Positions 46,395 through 57,239 of a DNA stretch of 64,000 nucleotides are shown piece by piece. Below the pieces are notes generated by a model. That model was not told the origin of the DNA and did no database searches. It saw only the letters and a list, made by a program, of their open reading frames with translations. The translations under genes and the position numbers were made by a program. Within the stretch, counting starts at the first letter, position 1. Every line of letters begins with the position of its first letter. This stretch comes from Simmondsia chinensis (taxonomy: Eukaryota; Streptophyta; Magnoliopsida; Caryophyllales; Simmondsiaceae): positions 1,463,702 to 1,527,701 of the forward strand of contig JAGTTD010000019.1 of assembly GCA_018398585.1 (NCBI GenBank), given 5' to 3'.

Positions 46395-47454
46395 CTATAG
46401 AGCCTTAACAATAAGAGGCACCCCGAAATTCGGTCGAAAAGAGAAGAAATAAGTAGGGCAATGACGATACGAAGGTGAAAGGGAGAAGGAAAATCGAGAG
46501 AGTATCAATGACATCACAATCTTATATTCCATTATAGCATAGTTCCTGCCGATGCACATCCGCCCTCCAAACCCAAACGGAAGGTAACCCATCTTCTGTT
46601 TGCAGCCACCGTAAAGGGGGTCAGCAGTGAACCTCTCAGGGTTGAACTCATTGGCATTGTTGCCCCAGAGGGATGAGTCATGGTGCATCGCGACGATGTC
46701 AATCCAAATGTTGGTGCCATTAGGGATGGTGGTGTGACCTACTCGGATGTCACACCTTGCTTGCCTTTGTGCATTTGGTGATGATGGATATAGCCTTAGT
46801 ACTTCATTCATCACCCATCCCATCTACAAAATTTAAAAAAAAAGGGAATTATTGATAAATCATTTAAAAGTAATCAAAAGGCTAAAAAATTGAAATACGG
46901 ATTTGTGAACTAAAATATAGTTTTATTAAATTTTAGGGTACTGAAGTGCAATTTACCAGTACAATTATCTATAAATCATGTTAATTTAGTCCTTAATCAG
47001 GTCAGTTGGATTACCATGGCCCGATTCCTCAAAATTTGCATCATTAACTTATCAATTTTACCATAGTACTAAATTAATACAATATAAACTGTACAAAGAT
47101 TAAATGACATGACTAAAGGTAAAATAATTATAGTAAAAGAATTAAATTAATATAATGGATAAAGTACAAGTAAAAAATAAAATTTAAAAGGTTTTGAACG
47201 GTTGGGCCTGACGGTTAACAAACTGGGCCCATAATAATGAAAACGGTCACCTAAAGGTCAGGAGTGGGCCCATGAGGAACTCAATTGGGTTGGTGACACG
47301 TGTGTGACATGGGTAAGTTGACTGTGAACGGTTTTGTCAGAGCGCCGTAATGGCGTTGCGCGCTTATGTCCTTTGACCGCACAGAATTTGACCAAAATTT
47401 TTTTTGGGTAATTAATTTGATTTGACCAAAAATTTTAATTAATAATATTGCATA

Positions 47455-47505
<51 letters not shown>

Positions 47506-50500
47506 TCTCAATTAGATATCATACGACTATAATATAGGTTTTAAAATTTTGTTATTATTTAGCATTATGCACTCAAAAAAAATAATTTATGTATATAATG
47601 TCTTATATCTATTACAAAATTGCAATGAGAAAATGTTATTAGTAATAATAATATTTAATAAATTAAATGCTCTTTTGTTATGTATAAATTTTACACCTTA
47701 ATTAAAGGCTATGTTTGTTTGTTCCCATTATAATTTTTTATTTTTGGTTTTTATTATCAATATTTAAAATGTTTCAACAAAAAATAAAAACTTAAAATAA
47801 AAAATCTAGGATCATTTGTTAAAAATCCCAAAGATTTTTTAAAAAATAAAGAGCCATTTTTGTAAATATTTTTTTCTTTAGCATTAAAATCAAATGTTTC
47901 ACAAAAGTTATAACATTTCTAAAAATATATTAGTTTTAATTAATTACAAAAAGAAATCATAGTAAATATAGTTTCCAATAATTTAAGATAAATAAAACAT
48001 AATAATTATTTTGAGACAACATGATAGTAATTTCACCAAACAATGTGAAATGACTACCGATAGTATATAATTTCTCATTGTACTATGAACATTGATATTT
48101 TTTTCAATATAAGAGAGTTATGTCGGTAACTTTATATTTTTCTTTTTGCTATATATCTACATGTTTGTTTCCTTTTGAAAATTTTCTTTTCATTTTCTCA
48201 TACATAGTAAGCTATGATCCAAAAAGATTGATGTCGTTATAACAGTGTGAAAAAATACTACATGTACTTAATTTATGTACTCAAATTGGATATTTAATGA
48301 TATGTCCAAATACAGTTGGGTCATAAAAAGTAATATTAAATGGTTGTTTATTCTATAACTCATTAAATTTATACCATATAAAATTAGATGTTTAATTAGG
48401 TGCATAAATTGGGTTCCAAAAGTCTCTTATTTTGGTTAAATTTTTTTTTATAAAAAAGTGTCCCTTATTTTGGTCATTTTCTATTTATAAATGGCACTCA
48501 AAAATTATACTTTTTTGCTTTGAAATTTCAAATATCACATGGAAATTGAGACAACAAAATGTGCATGCATGGTACCTACGTACCTAAACATATAAAAATA
48601 TATATGTTATGTTTCTTTGTTAGATTGATATTCAACAAAAAGTATATTGGTAGGGCACGGTTGGAACGGGTTAAAATCACGGGGTTCAACATTTAGTAGG
48701 ATAATCGTTACCCTTATATATTTAGGCTAGACTCATTTTCAGTCAAACTAAAAAAAAAGCTAAAAAACTAAAAAATTAAGAAAAAAATGTTTTTTAGTTT
48801 ATCAAAAACTAAAATATTGTTAGAAATTGAAAATGATACTAGACAAGCCCTTAAGCTTTGCATATCTGAAAATATTTTTATATCTTTCTGATTATATACT
48901 AGGAAAGATAATACTTTTAACCCTTATATTGGAGTAAAATTATTTTGAGTTAAATTTTAGGGTATAACCGGGCATAATAAAAACTGAGTCTGAACGTGTA
49001 GAACAAATACGAAGGGCGAAAAATATAGTTACCTTCTTAAGTTTAGCAAGCATAGTAAAATCAAGCTCCTTGTCACCAATCACCTCTTTGATCTCTTCTC
49101 TCAACTCGTCTTGCCATTTAGGGTACATAGCCAAAAGCATCAATGTCCACGTCATCGCAAGCGCTACGGTTTCATGCCCGCCAAAGAAGAACGTTTTGCA
49201 TTCGTCGATAAGCTCCCTCGTCGTCAGTTTCTTCACAAACTGACCGTCAACGTGGGTGTCACCTTCAAGCAATAAGCCTAGCAAGTCGCGTTGAGGTTCT
49301 ACTCCAATAAGTTTTCTTCTCTTGTTTATGATTGACAAGAGAAGATTATCGATCTCTTTGCCTAGCCTTTTGGCCTCTAAGGTCTGGCTCATGCATAAGA
49401 GTTGCCCGAATGGGACGCCGACGTAACGAGTGTGCTTAAAGAGACTGATTTGCATGTCTCTTAATTTATCAAATAATATTTTTCCAGTGTCGTCATTAAT
49501 GCCAAAATTTGTTTTGGCAATGATTTCTCCAGCGAGAAGTGTGACTTCTCGCTCCATATCAAGCACGATGTTGGAAGTATTCACAAGCTGCGCCGTCCAC
49601 CGTTGGATCAGCTTAGTTGTGGACTCGACCATTGAACTTTTCATTACCTACACAGGAAAAGAAAATATTTTGGTCATGTTATATTAACATATAGAAAAGA
49701 TAAGCCTTGACCGTCAACTATTCTGCACAAAAACCGTAAAACGAAGTAGAACAGAAGAGGATTTTAGTCAGACTAAACAGACAGCAAATCAAATCACCTT
49801 CAAGTTAACAGGCGTGAAAGCGGGAGAGATGATGTGGCGATGACGAACCCACTCGGGACCCTCAATCATGTTGAGACCAAAGTGACCAAACATAGGAGTC
49901 CTGTCAGTTCTAAACACACTAGGCTTGCCCCAGTTCTTGGCAAGTACATTTGATCCCATTTGTTTAAGGAACTCTGGGTTCCCTACGTACAAAAATGGCT
50001 CTGTCCCCATCCAATACACGAACACTTTCCCTACACCCACATCCATAAAATAATAAAATTTGATTATTCTCTAGCATATAATAAAAAATATGATGACCCA
50101 TTTTGTTGAAAATAAAACCCGGGTTCTCATTTTCTCAATTGATATGATATTTGGACGTGACTTGTACTATATTGTGACGATGAGATCTAGGGGATTTGAG
50201 TTGTATAGGACGTTGAGATTTGGGTTTGTAGGACCGACCTGTTTGCTAAACTTCTTTCTGAAAAGTGTGGCTTTTTTAGTAAAAAAAATACTTTTTTCTA
50301 AAATCTAAGTATATTTGGCTTGACAATAAAAGGGCTTTTAAATAAAAAAATATAAGTTGTTTTTAATTGATACTTTTCTTTTATTTGAAAGAATACGGAT
50401 ACGTGTTGTGAAATTTGTTTTATACGGGTAGCATAAGAAAATGTATATTTTATCGTGGTATTAACAATTACTTGTAAATGCCTTTTTAAACGGAAGAAAA

Positions 50501-51264
50501 CGAATATGTGTTTGATACATCAACTATACACGTATTTCCCTAACAACGGTTGTCAGGCTAATCTTTGGAATGTTTCTACATCACATTTTTGGGTATGTAG
50601 TGAAGGTCAGGGAAAAAGAAATTTGAAATCGAAATGTCTTTCTTATTTATAGAAAATGTATTAGGGGATGGAGCTCGATATATTCGATAAATTAGATATT
50701 TGATAACGGCTAAGATGTCACGAATTCACGTGTCACAAGTAGAACTGTCGCAAAAGTTGATGAAGTTACATTTGAACTTTTACCAAACGGTTTAGTATAT
50801 ATTGAAAATATATCGTTGAATTAATGTAAATGACAGTAATAAATATGTCCAGGTCGCATGCCTGTATATATGTCATTTCATATACCTTGTAGAGTCCACT
50901 AGTTGAGAAAATATTCAAAAGAAAAAAAAAAAATTAAAGAAAGAAGAAAAATGCTCTCACCATGTAACTTTTGCCAATGAGAAAAGTACGGAAGCGACGA
51001 CGAATGAATATCGTGGCTAATCTCGGAAGAACGAGGAGCAGCGAGCTGAATTTTCTTCTGCATCATCACCATCTGCTTCATATCTCCGAGGTTCCCCAGA
51101 GGAAAACTCGGGTTCGGTCCCTTAAACCCATTTTTTTCCAACTGTCTTCTCCTTTGTAAAGGGTTTACGTAACACGCTTTGAAAATTCTCCAAAAAACGA
51201 AGCATATCGAGGCGAAAATGGTGAGGCTAAGTGTACTGAGAAAATGATCAAAACCCTCCACCAT
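46395..51264 (-). CDS. CYP715A: Cytochrome P450, CYP715 family
   Basis: Four exons on minus: 51264-50961, 50030-49798, 49647-49033 and 46823-46395. Phases close to give 526 residues. The N-terminus is a membrane anchor (LSTLSLTIFASICFVFW) followed by a basic linker, as in ER P450s. Motifs in order: KVFVYWMGTEPFLYV, the I-helix oxygen-binding GGHET (335-339), ExxR (E391, R394, EVLRLYP), PERF (446-449) and the heme loop FGFGGRMCIG with Cys474. The blocks MNEVLRLYP.PNAQRQAR, IPNGTNIWIDIVAMHHD and SLSPSYRHCPTY are typical of clan 72 CYP715 proteins. CYP715A1 in Arabidopsis has been linked to flower and pollen maturation; the substrate is not settled. No key residue is missing. Intron 3 is 2.2 kb with an (AT)n array. 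Confidence 0.93.
47457..47501. repeat. (AT)n microsatellite in CYP715 intron 3
   Basis: About 22 AT dinucleotides, uninterrupted. It is likely to be highly polymorphic. Confidence 0.85.
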
Positions 51265-51356
51265 TATTATTATTTTGTTTAAATTTCTCTCTCTAGGTTT
51301 TACGAGTTTGTTGTTATTGGTGTGTGTATGAGAAAAATAAGAGGAGAAGAGAAGAG

Positions 51357-51364
51357 TATTTATA
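51357..51364 (-). promoter_or_regulatory. TATA box of CYP715 gene
   Basis: TATAAATA on minus within CCCCTATAAATACTC, 93 nt upstream of the ATG at 51264. Its position and context fit a plant TATA box. Confidence 0.65.
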
Positions 51365-51584
51365 GGGGAAAGAATGGGTCGTTGAATGGTGTGGTGTCGT
51401 GTCTTGACTTGTTACTAAAATGGTCAATTTTTTGGCGCTTTTTTTTAATACTAATTCAATATATTTAATTTGTATATTGTTATTTAATTACATTTTTTTG
51501 GTCAAATTATTTTATTACATAGTCAAAGATTATTATATTATAAAATATGATATTAAATTAATTAGCTTTTATGTGCTTAGATAT

Positions 51585-51775
51585 ACACTCGCCGACTCTA
51601 CCCTTGCAGTTACAGGCAACCATGGTTATGCTGCTTACAAGCGTCTCAGGTCGGGGGTCCTCGAAAACAGCCTCACTTCCGGGTAGCTTCTGGAAGGGAA
51701 AGGCTGCGTACATCTATCCCCTCAGACCTTGCTTACACGGGAACATTTTGAAGCACTGGGATTGTTGTTGTTATG
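51585..51775 (+). mobile_element. SINE with common tail and non-5S head
   Basis: It contains GGTCGGGGGTCCTCGAAAAC, GGCTGCGTACATC, the CAGACCTTGCTTACACGGGA tail word and TTGTTGTTA at the end. The first 60 nt (CTACCCTTGCAGTTACAGGC) are not 5S. Confidence 0.6.
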
Positions 51776-51814
51776 AAGTATACATGTGAGTCAAATATAA
51801 ATCCCTCTGAGGAG

Positions 51815-51965
51815 TAGTATGAAAGAATAGACAAACATATAAGTCTAATGGGTTATTCCACCTAATATCAATTGGTTATATGATGGAACTCAGCTTCGGC
51901 TTATATATGAGCCTTGTATGTTCCAATTCCGTGGGTCGGACCTAAACTTCCGGTGAAATTTAACA
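51815..51965 (+). repeat. LTR-type repeat fragment
   Basis: TCTAATGGGTTATTCCACCT..ATCAATTGG and GGCTTATATATGAGCCTTG match 4880-5010. The words are typical of plant LTR remnants. It has no coding part. Confidence 0.4.
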
Positions 51966-52721
51966 TTAGAAATTTATTTTGTAATAACGTTTTATAAAAT
52001 AGACAATCCTGGATTCGAAGTTACTCATTTCCTAATAGCTAATATCCCCGTCAAAGAAAATTTGTATACTCTTCACCATTTTAAAAAGAGAACGAAATTT
52101 TTAAGTGGGTACTTTTCTTTTTGACTGGGTGTTTTAATTGGTTTAAGCGTATCTTGACTAATATATAATTTTTGTGGGACCTCTATTATTTGTCTAAATT
52201 GAATAATATGACACGAGCCTCAAACTTGATGCTTGATAATACACTAATCGTTCAGATTGGTAAGTAGGTTTATGCTGTATTTTATTACATAGTTTTACTA
52301 TACAGTTACTTATAATAAGATAATATAAATTTTACCATATATAATAAATATAAATTAAATATATTCTTTTAGATAACTAAAGGTGTAACTCATGTAATTG
52401 GATTTTAAAATCAATTCACGTGTACCTTTTATTTAAAAAAAAAAAAAGAGAGCGAGAAAAATAAAAAATAGAATAGTAAAATAAAAAAGTAGTAAGAAAA
52501 TATTACATTGAACCGTGTTTGCTTCTTTTTTACGGCGAAATCATGACTATTTTTAAATTGAAAAAGTTTACTGATTTAATTTGAATATTTAAATATTAAG
52601 TTAGTAATTTTGTACAAAATAAAATTTTTTATTATATATGGATTATGTATACAATTGAGTACAAGATAAGATAATATTATTGTCATAAGAAAATAAAAAA
52701 AGTAAGATAATAATACTAAGA

Positions 52722-52930
52722 GGGTACCAACGCACAAGCACCAGATCCTATTAAAACTTTGAAATTAAGTGTGTTTGGGCAATAGTAGTACCAAAATGGG
52801 CGACCTCATGGGAAGTCCTTGTTGCACCCTCTCAGGTTGGGGGTTCTCGGAAACAGCCTCACCCTGCGTACATTTCACTCCCTAGACTCTGCTTAGGTGG
52901 AAGCCCTTAGGTACTAGGAATGTTGCTTAT
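52722..52930 (+). mobile_element. 5S rRNA-derived SINE, internally deleted
   Basis: The head contains GATCCTATTAAAACTTTGAA, TAGTAGTACCAAAATGGGCG and ACCTCATGGGAAGTCC, clearly 5S-like but diverged. The region before CTGCGTACAT is shortened. The tail is GGAAGCCCTTAGGTACTAGG. Confidence 0.7.
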
Positions 52931-53227
52931 GGTAACATTATAATTTTTAAAATAATTTTATAATTTTTATCATTTATAAATAATATTAATAATTTTTAAT
53001 TTGATAATAATAACTGAGCATGAAACATGCTTACTGTTGACTTGCAGTCGGGGGCGGGGGTCAAAACTAATGAATGTTTGGTTAATTTGCATGTTGAAGG
53101 TGACCGTGTGGACGCGTGACCTCGGGCGCGTAACCACCCAAATATTGGGTTTTTTTTTTTTTTTTTTTTTTAATAAATCAGGATTATTTATATTTTAATA
53201 TTATATATTTTTAAAAATAATAAAAAG

Positions 53228-53612
53228 TATTATAATTTTTTAAAATTAATAAAAGGGTTTTTAAATTTTTATTGTATTAATAAAAGACCCTTTTTTGAAT
53301 GTGACTATGTTAATTTTTATTAATAGAGCTAATATTATAACTAATTTTTTTATTAATGTTATGATAAAATGACAAAGGTACCTTTTAGTACCCTTATTCA
53401 TACTTTATAAGCACGATATTCGAGGTATTGTGTTATATAGTAACTATTTATTTTTACTTAATTTGTTTAAAAATATAGTCATAGAAGAGTATTTTTGTCA
53501 TTTTTATAACATTAATAATCAAATAATTGTCATGTTAGCTCTGTCGATAAAAAATGACCTTATCACACAAACAAAAGTCTTTTTATTAATCCAAAAATCC
53601 ATAATCCTTTTT
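53228..53612. mobile_element. Foldback element
   Basis: The left (from AATAAAAGGGTTTTTAAAT) and right (to TTATTAATCCAAAAATCC) halves are imperfect inverted copies of about 130 bp. It is AT-rich and non-coding. Confidence 0.5.
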
Positions 53613-53639
53613 ATTGTTTCAAAAGAGTGAGGTTCTAAA

Positions 53640-55150
53640 ATATAAATAACTCTGTAACTTACTCTATTTTATTTACAATGCTAATTTATTGTAAATGTAT
53701 ATTTCATATTATCATCGCTTTAGTTTTACAGTAATATAGATATTAAGTTGATGGAGAAAAGTTTTGATAATTGGGTCAAGAATACTGTTAATTGGTCCAG
53801 CGATTGACTTTAAATTGAGCAATTCCTATTTTTTGTTGCGTTTTGTTTCTCTTTTTCTAAGCTTTTTTGGACTTTCTCAAACTTTGCTTTGCTAGGTGTG
53901 CCGCTTTTGTGTTGTGAGTTTTCTCGATAATCAAAAAATTATTTCATTAACTCCAATGTCACTCTACGAGTAGCAAAATATAATTTATACAAGAACTAAA
54001 TTAATAAAATAAATTAACTTAATAGATATTTAACGTAAATAACCCTTATATTTTTAATATGTAAGCAAGTGTAAAAGTAAAAAGTACCAAATAGATATAT
54101 GAGGAAATTTTTTTTAAAATTTTTTTTAACTGTCAAATTAAGACCTCATATATTGGTCGGTCCATGGAATTAGGAGCAAGTGAGCATGAAAATTAAAATA
54201 CTCATTTAAACAATTAAGTACTCAATTAATTAACTAAATAATTAAATTTTTGATATTTATGCGATTTCTATAATATACATAATATACAATTTAATTTTTA
54301 TATTTTAAATTATGTAATTTAGTATTTGTATAATTTAAATTGTAAAAATATAGAGCTTGCGTGAAATTAAACTTGGGTTTTTATTTTGAACGTATGACTA
54401 ATAGTTTTTAGTATTTCGTTATAAAATATTTTGTTAGGATACAAAATGGCCTGACAAAAAGTATATATGATGTAATAATTCTTATTTTTCATAACTTCGT
54501 AATATCATATCGTATATATTAATACTCAAAATACAAATCAGAGGGGTGCCATGAATATAGAAAATACTTTTTTGGTAAGTATGAATATAGAAAAATACAC
54601 ACGAGAAAGGTGTATAAAATTTTCCTGGTTAATAATAGGAAAATTTTCCTGTTATTAACTAGTGTCTCGAGATTTGGACATTCTATTATTTAGATATTCT
54701 AACATTTCGATGCCTTTAATAAAGTACTCGGGGCTTTGATCAAAATCTCATCATCTAGGCAAGTTCAAAGTTTACACCAGAATATGCTGATTTGGTGCAT
54801 AACTAGGATAATAAATAAGAGTTACGTCGGTATTTTAGCAAAAATTCAACAAATTTGTAAAACATTCATCAAATTTTGATGAAAAAGTTCTATACATTGC
54901 TTAAATATCATGCGTCATTTTTACCATATTTCGAACAAAATCATCACATTTCAATAGAGGATTATTAGAACCATGTTCTATATCAATATTTTCCTATGAA
55001 AATCCCCCAAATCTCAAGAGGTGATACTTGATTGGTAAAACTTTGAACGTACAAAACCTATGTGATCGTAAATAATCAAAACCAAAGACACCTAAGTGAT
55101 AAATTTTTTAATTAGCAAAAATAGTTAAAACCTAAAATTTATATATATAA
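53640..55150. other. AT-rich gene-free stretch
   Basis: No gene is seen. A 32 bp palindrome with one mismatch (GTTAATAATAGGAAAA and its inverse) is at 54628-54659. Confidence 0.55.
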
Positions 55151-55156
55151 TTTTTG

Positions 55157-55157
<1 letters not shown>

Positions 55158-55196
<39 letters not shown>

Positions 55197-55279
55197 GAGT
55201 GATTATCAAATGAGAGTATTTGACTATGGTGAGATATAAGATCTTAAATCTTAGCCATTGAATTCAAAATAAAGGGCTG

Positions 55280-55316
<37 letters not shown>
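55158..55316. repeat. Two (TA)n arrays
   Basis: TA/AT dinucleotide runs at about 55158-55192 and 55284-55315, separated by about 90 bp of unique sequence. Confidence 0.8.
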
Positions 55317-55318
<2 letters not shown>

Positions 55319-55650
55319 CTTTGCTTTTGTCTAATAAAAGTAACAGAGGATATCATTATTTATTGAAAAAAGTAAATTTATGATTTAACTAATAATATTT
55401 TTTCCTAATATTTTAAAAAAAAATTCTACAATTTCATTTATTTATTTTTTTTTTTTGGGTCGAAGACGTAATTTTATTTTGGTTATAATAATTTTATTTG
55501 ATTAATATTACTAAACTTTTCTCTTTTTTGTTAAAAACAAATAAAGGAAAATATAATGTATGTAATGTAATCCAATGTCAATGTTGTTAGTTTGTTATGT
55601 ATGAAGGATATATAAATAAAATAAATAATAAAATGAAAAGAGTCAAGGTA

Positions 55651-55894
55651 CAACAACTACATTTCCAGTGTCCAAAGGGCTTCTATCTAAGCAGGGTCTG
55701 TGGGTGGATGTACGCAGCCTTCCCCCTCCAAGGTAGCACCCTGAAAAGAGGCTGTTTCCGAGTACCCCCAACCCCCAACCTGAGGGATGAGGACTTCTCA
55801 GGCGGTCACCCATTCTGGTACTACTCTCGCCTAAACACGCTTAATTTCAAAGTTCTAATGGTATTCTGTGCCGACGTGCTGGTACTCTCTTTGG
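55651..55894 (-). mobile_element. 5S rRNA-derived SINE with 17 bp target-site duplication
   Basis: On minus: a 5' lead-in GAGAGTACCAGCACGTCGGC, then ATTAGAACTTTGAAATTAAG, GGCGAGAGTAGTACCAGAAT and GGGTGACC, a linker and CAGCCTCTTTTCAGGGTGC, then GGCTGCGTACATCC and a tail ending GTAGTTGTTG. It is flanked by TGAAAAGAGTCAAGGTA (55634-55650) and TGAAAAGAGTTAAGGTA (55895-55911), one mismatch. Confidence 0.85.
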
Positions 55895-55994
55895 TGAAAA
55901 GAGTTAAGGTATTGTAAAATATTATCATAAAAAAGTTTATATCTATCAAGTAACATATTTTAGAATTTATTATTAACATGATAAAAATTATTAT

Positions 55995-56237
55995 ACCAAA
56001 GAGGGCACCAACACGTCATCACCGGATCCGATTAGAACTCCGAATTTAAGCGTGCTTGGGCGAGAGTAGTACCAGGATGGGTGACCTCCTGAGAAGTCCT
56101 CACCCTCAGGTTGGGTGCACAGGGAAACAACCTCTTTTCAGGTTAATACCCTGAAGGGGAAGTTTGCGTACATCAGCGCCCCCAGACCCTACGTAGGCGG
56201 GAGCCCTTGAGGCACTGGGTATGTTCCTTTGTTCCTT
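55995..56237 (+). mobile_element. 5S rRNA-derived SINE with perfect 17 bp target-site duplication
   Basis: The head is very close to plant 5S rRNA (GGATCCGATTAGAACTCCGA, GGGCGAGAGTAGTACCAGGA, GGGTGACCTCCTGAGAAGTC). The tail is GCGGGAGCCCTTGAGGCACT then TGTTCCTTTG. It is flanked on both sides by ATGATAAAAATTATTAT (55978-55994 and 56238-56254). It is the best-preserved and probably youngest copy. Confidence 0.88.
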
Positions 56238-56284
56238 ATGATAAAAATTATTATCATTAGAACAATAATATAACTTATAAATAA

Positions 56285-56461
56285 AATAATAACAACAACA
56301 ATCTCAGTGCCTCAATGGCTCTCGCAAAAGCAGGGTGTGGGGGGGGATTGATGTACGCAGCCTTCCCCCTTCATAGTATTAACCTGAAGAGAGGCTGTTT
56401 TCGAGAATCCCCAACCTAAGAGATATGTCGCTATCGCATTATGGCATTCTGTGAGCAATAA
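56285..56461 (-). mobile_element. Tail-sharing SINE with non-5S head and 18 bp target-site duplication
   Basis: It is flanked by AATATAACTTATAAATAA at 56267-56284 and 56462-56479, perfect. On minus the body has TTAGGTTGGGGATTCTCG, AGGCTGCGTACATC and a tail ending GTTGTTGTTA. The first ~50 nt do not match 5S. Confidence 0.75.
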
Positions 56462-56484
56462 AATATAACTTATAAATAATAAAA

Positions 56485-56740
56485 ATTATAATTTTAGCCT
56501 AGTGTGGTAGCTCAGAAGTGGAATATAGTAGAGTGAGATGATGTCAGCAAACTCACCTGTAAAGCCACGTGGCAATGTCCCTTGTGCCGTGTGCTTATTG
56601 TTCACGTGCAGCAAAGTGGGCACATGACCAGCACGTGCAGGCCGGCATACTCGGTTAAAACATTAGGTGGGGCGGTTGGAGCCTGTACTGTGCCTCCCTG
56701 TTCCTTGTTGGGCTATCAAGTCTTACTTAACCATTTGTAT
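56485..56740. promoter_or_regulatory. Cluster of CACGTG (G-box) words
   Basis: GCCACGTGGC (56564-56573) and two more CACGTG (56603-56608, 56632-56637) occur within 75 bp, in a locally GC-rich patch. No gene follows within reach. It is a chance cluster, or a relic of a promoter or LTR. Confidence 0.25.
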
Positions 56741-56741
56741 A

Positions 56742-56913
56742 ATGCGAGAGTAATATCAGAATGAGTGACTTTTTAGAAAGTTTTCATCTTTAGATTGGGA
56801 ATATTGGAAAATAGCCTCTCTTTAGGTTAACACCCCGAAGGAGGAAGGCATCGTACATCCGCCCTCCCAAACCCTGTGTAGGCGGGAGCCCTTAAGGCAT
56901 TGAGTATGTTCCT
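56742..56913 (+). mobile_element. 5'-truncated 5S SINE
   Basis: It starts inside the 5S part (GCGAGAGTAATATCAGAATG, GAGTGAC). It continues through TTAACACCCCGAAGGAGGAA to GGCGGGAGCCCTTAAGGCAT and TGTTCCTTTT. Confidence 0.65.
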
Positions 56914-56999
56914 TTTAATATAATCAAAAATTACATTTTTTTTTTTTGGAAATATCATGTATTACTTTATACTTTTGGGGTATTTAAATTTTTAATATA

Positions 57000-57235
57000 A
57001 TGTCAGAGCCTTATTAATTGGGATGTCACAAGTTTCGAATCCCAACAACCTACATTTTCAATATTAATATAGTTTATTTACAAGGTATGAATTGCGCTTG
57101 TGTACTATCCGTGCTTCAAACCTAATGGACATCTACTTGAAGGGGCATGTTAGAGTGTAAAACTAATCTTAAGAGTTCACCGATCAGCTTAAACTTTTGA
57201 ATAGTTGGTTCTTTGACACATCAATCAAAAATAAA
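57000..57235 (+). mobile_element. LTR remnant
   Basis: TGTTAGAGTGTAAAACTAAT and GAATAGTTGGTTCTTTGACA recur from the cluster at 12962-13735. It begins with a TCAGAGCC word like a primer-binding site. It has no coding part. Confidence 0.4.
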
Positions 57236-57239
57236 TTAG

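Noticed and set aside
16439..56237. 5S-containing repeats as functional 5S rRNA genes or as Cassandra TRIM LTRs
   Set aside because: The 5S parts are diverged, lack the 5' or 3' end of a 5S gene and run into a LINE-type tail. No LTR ends, primer-binding site or polypurine tract is seen at their borders. The TSDs are 13-18 bp, not the 5 bp of LTR elements.
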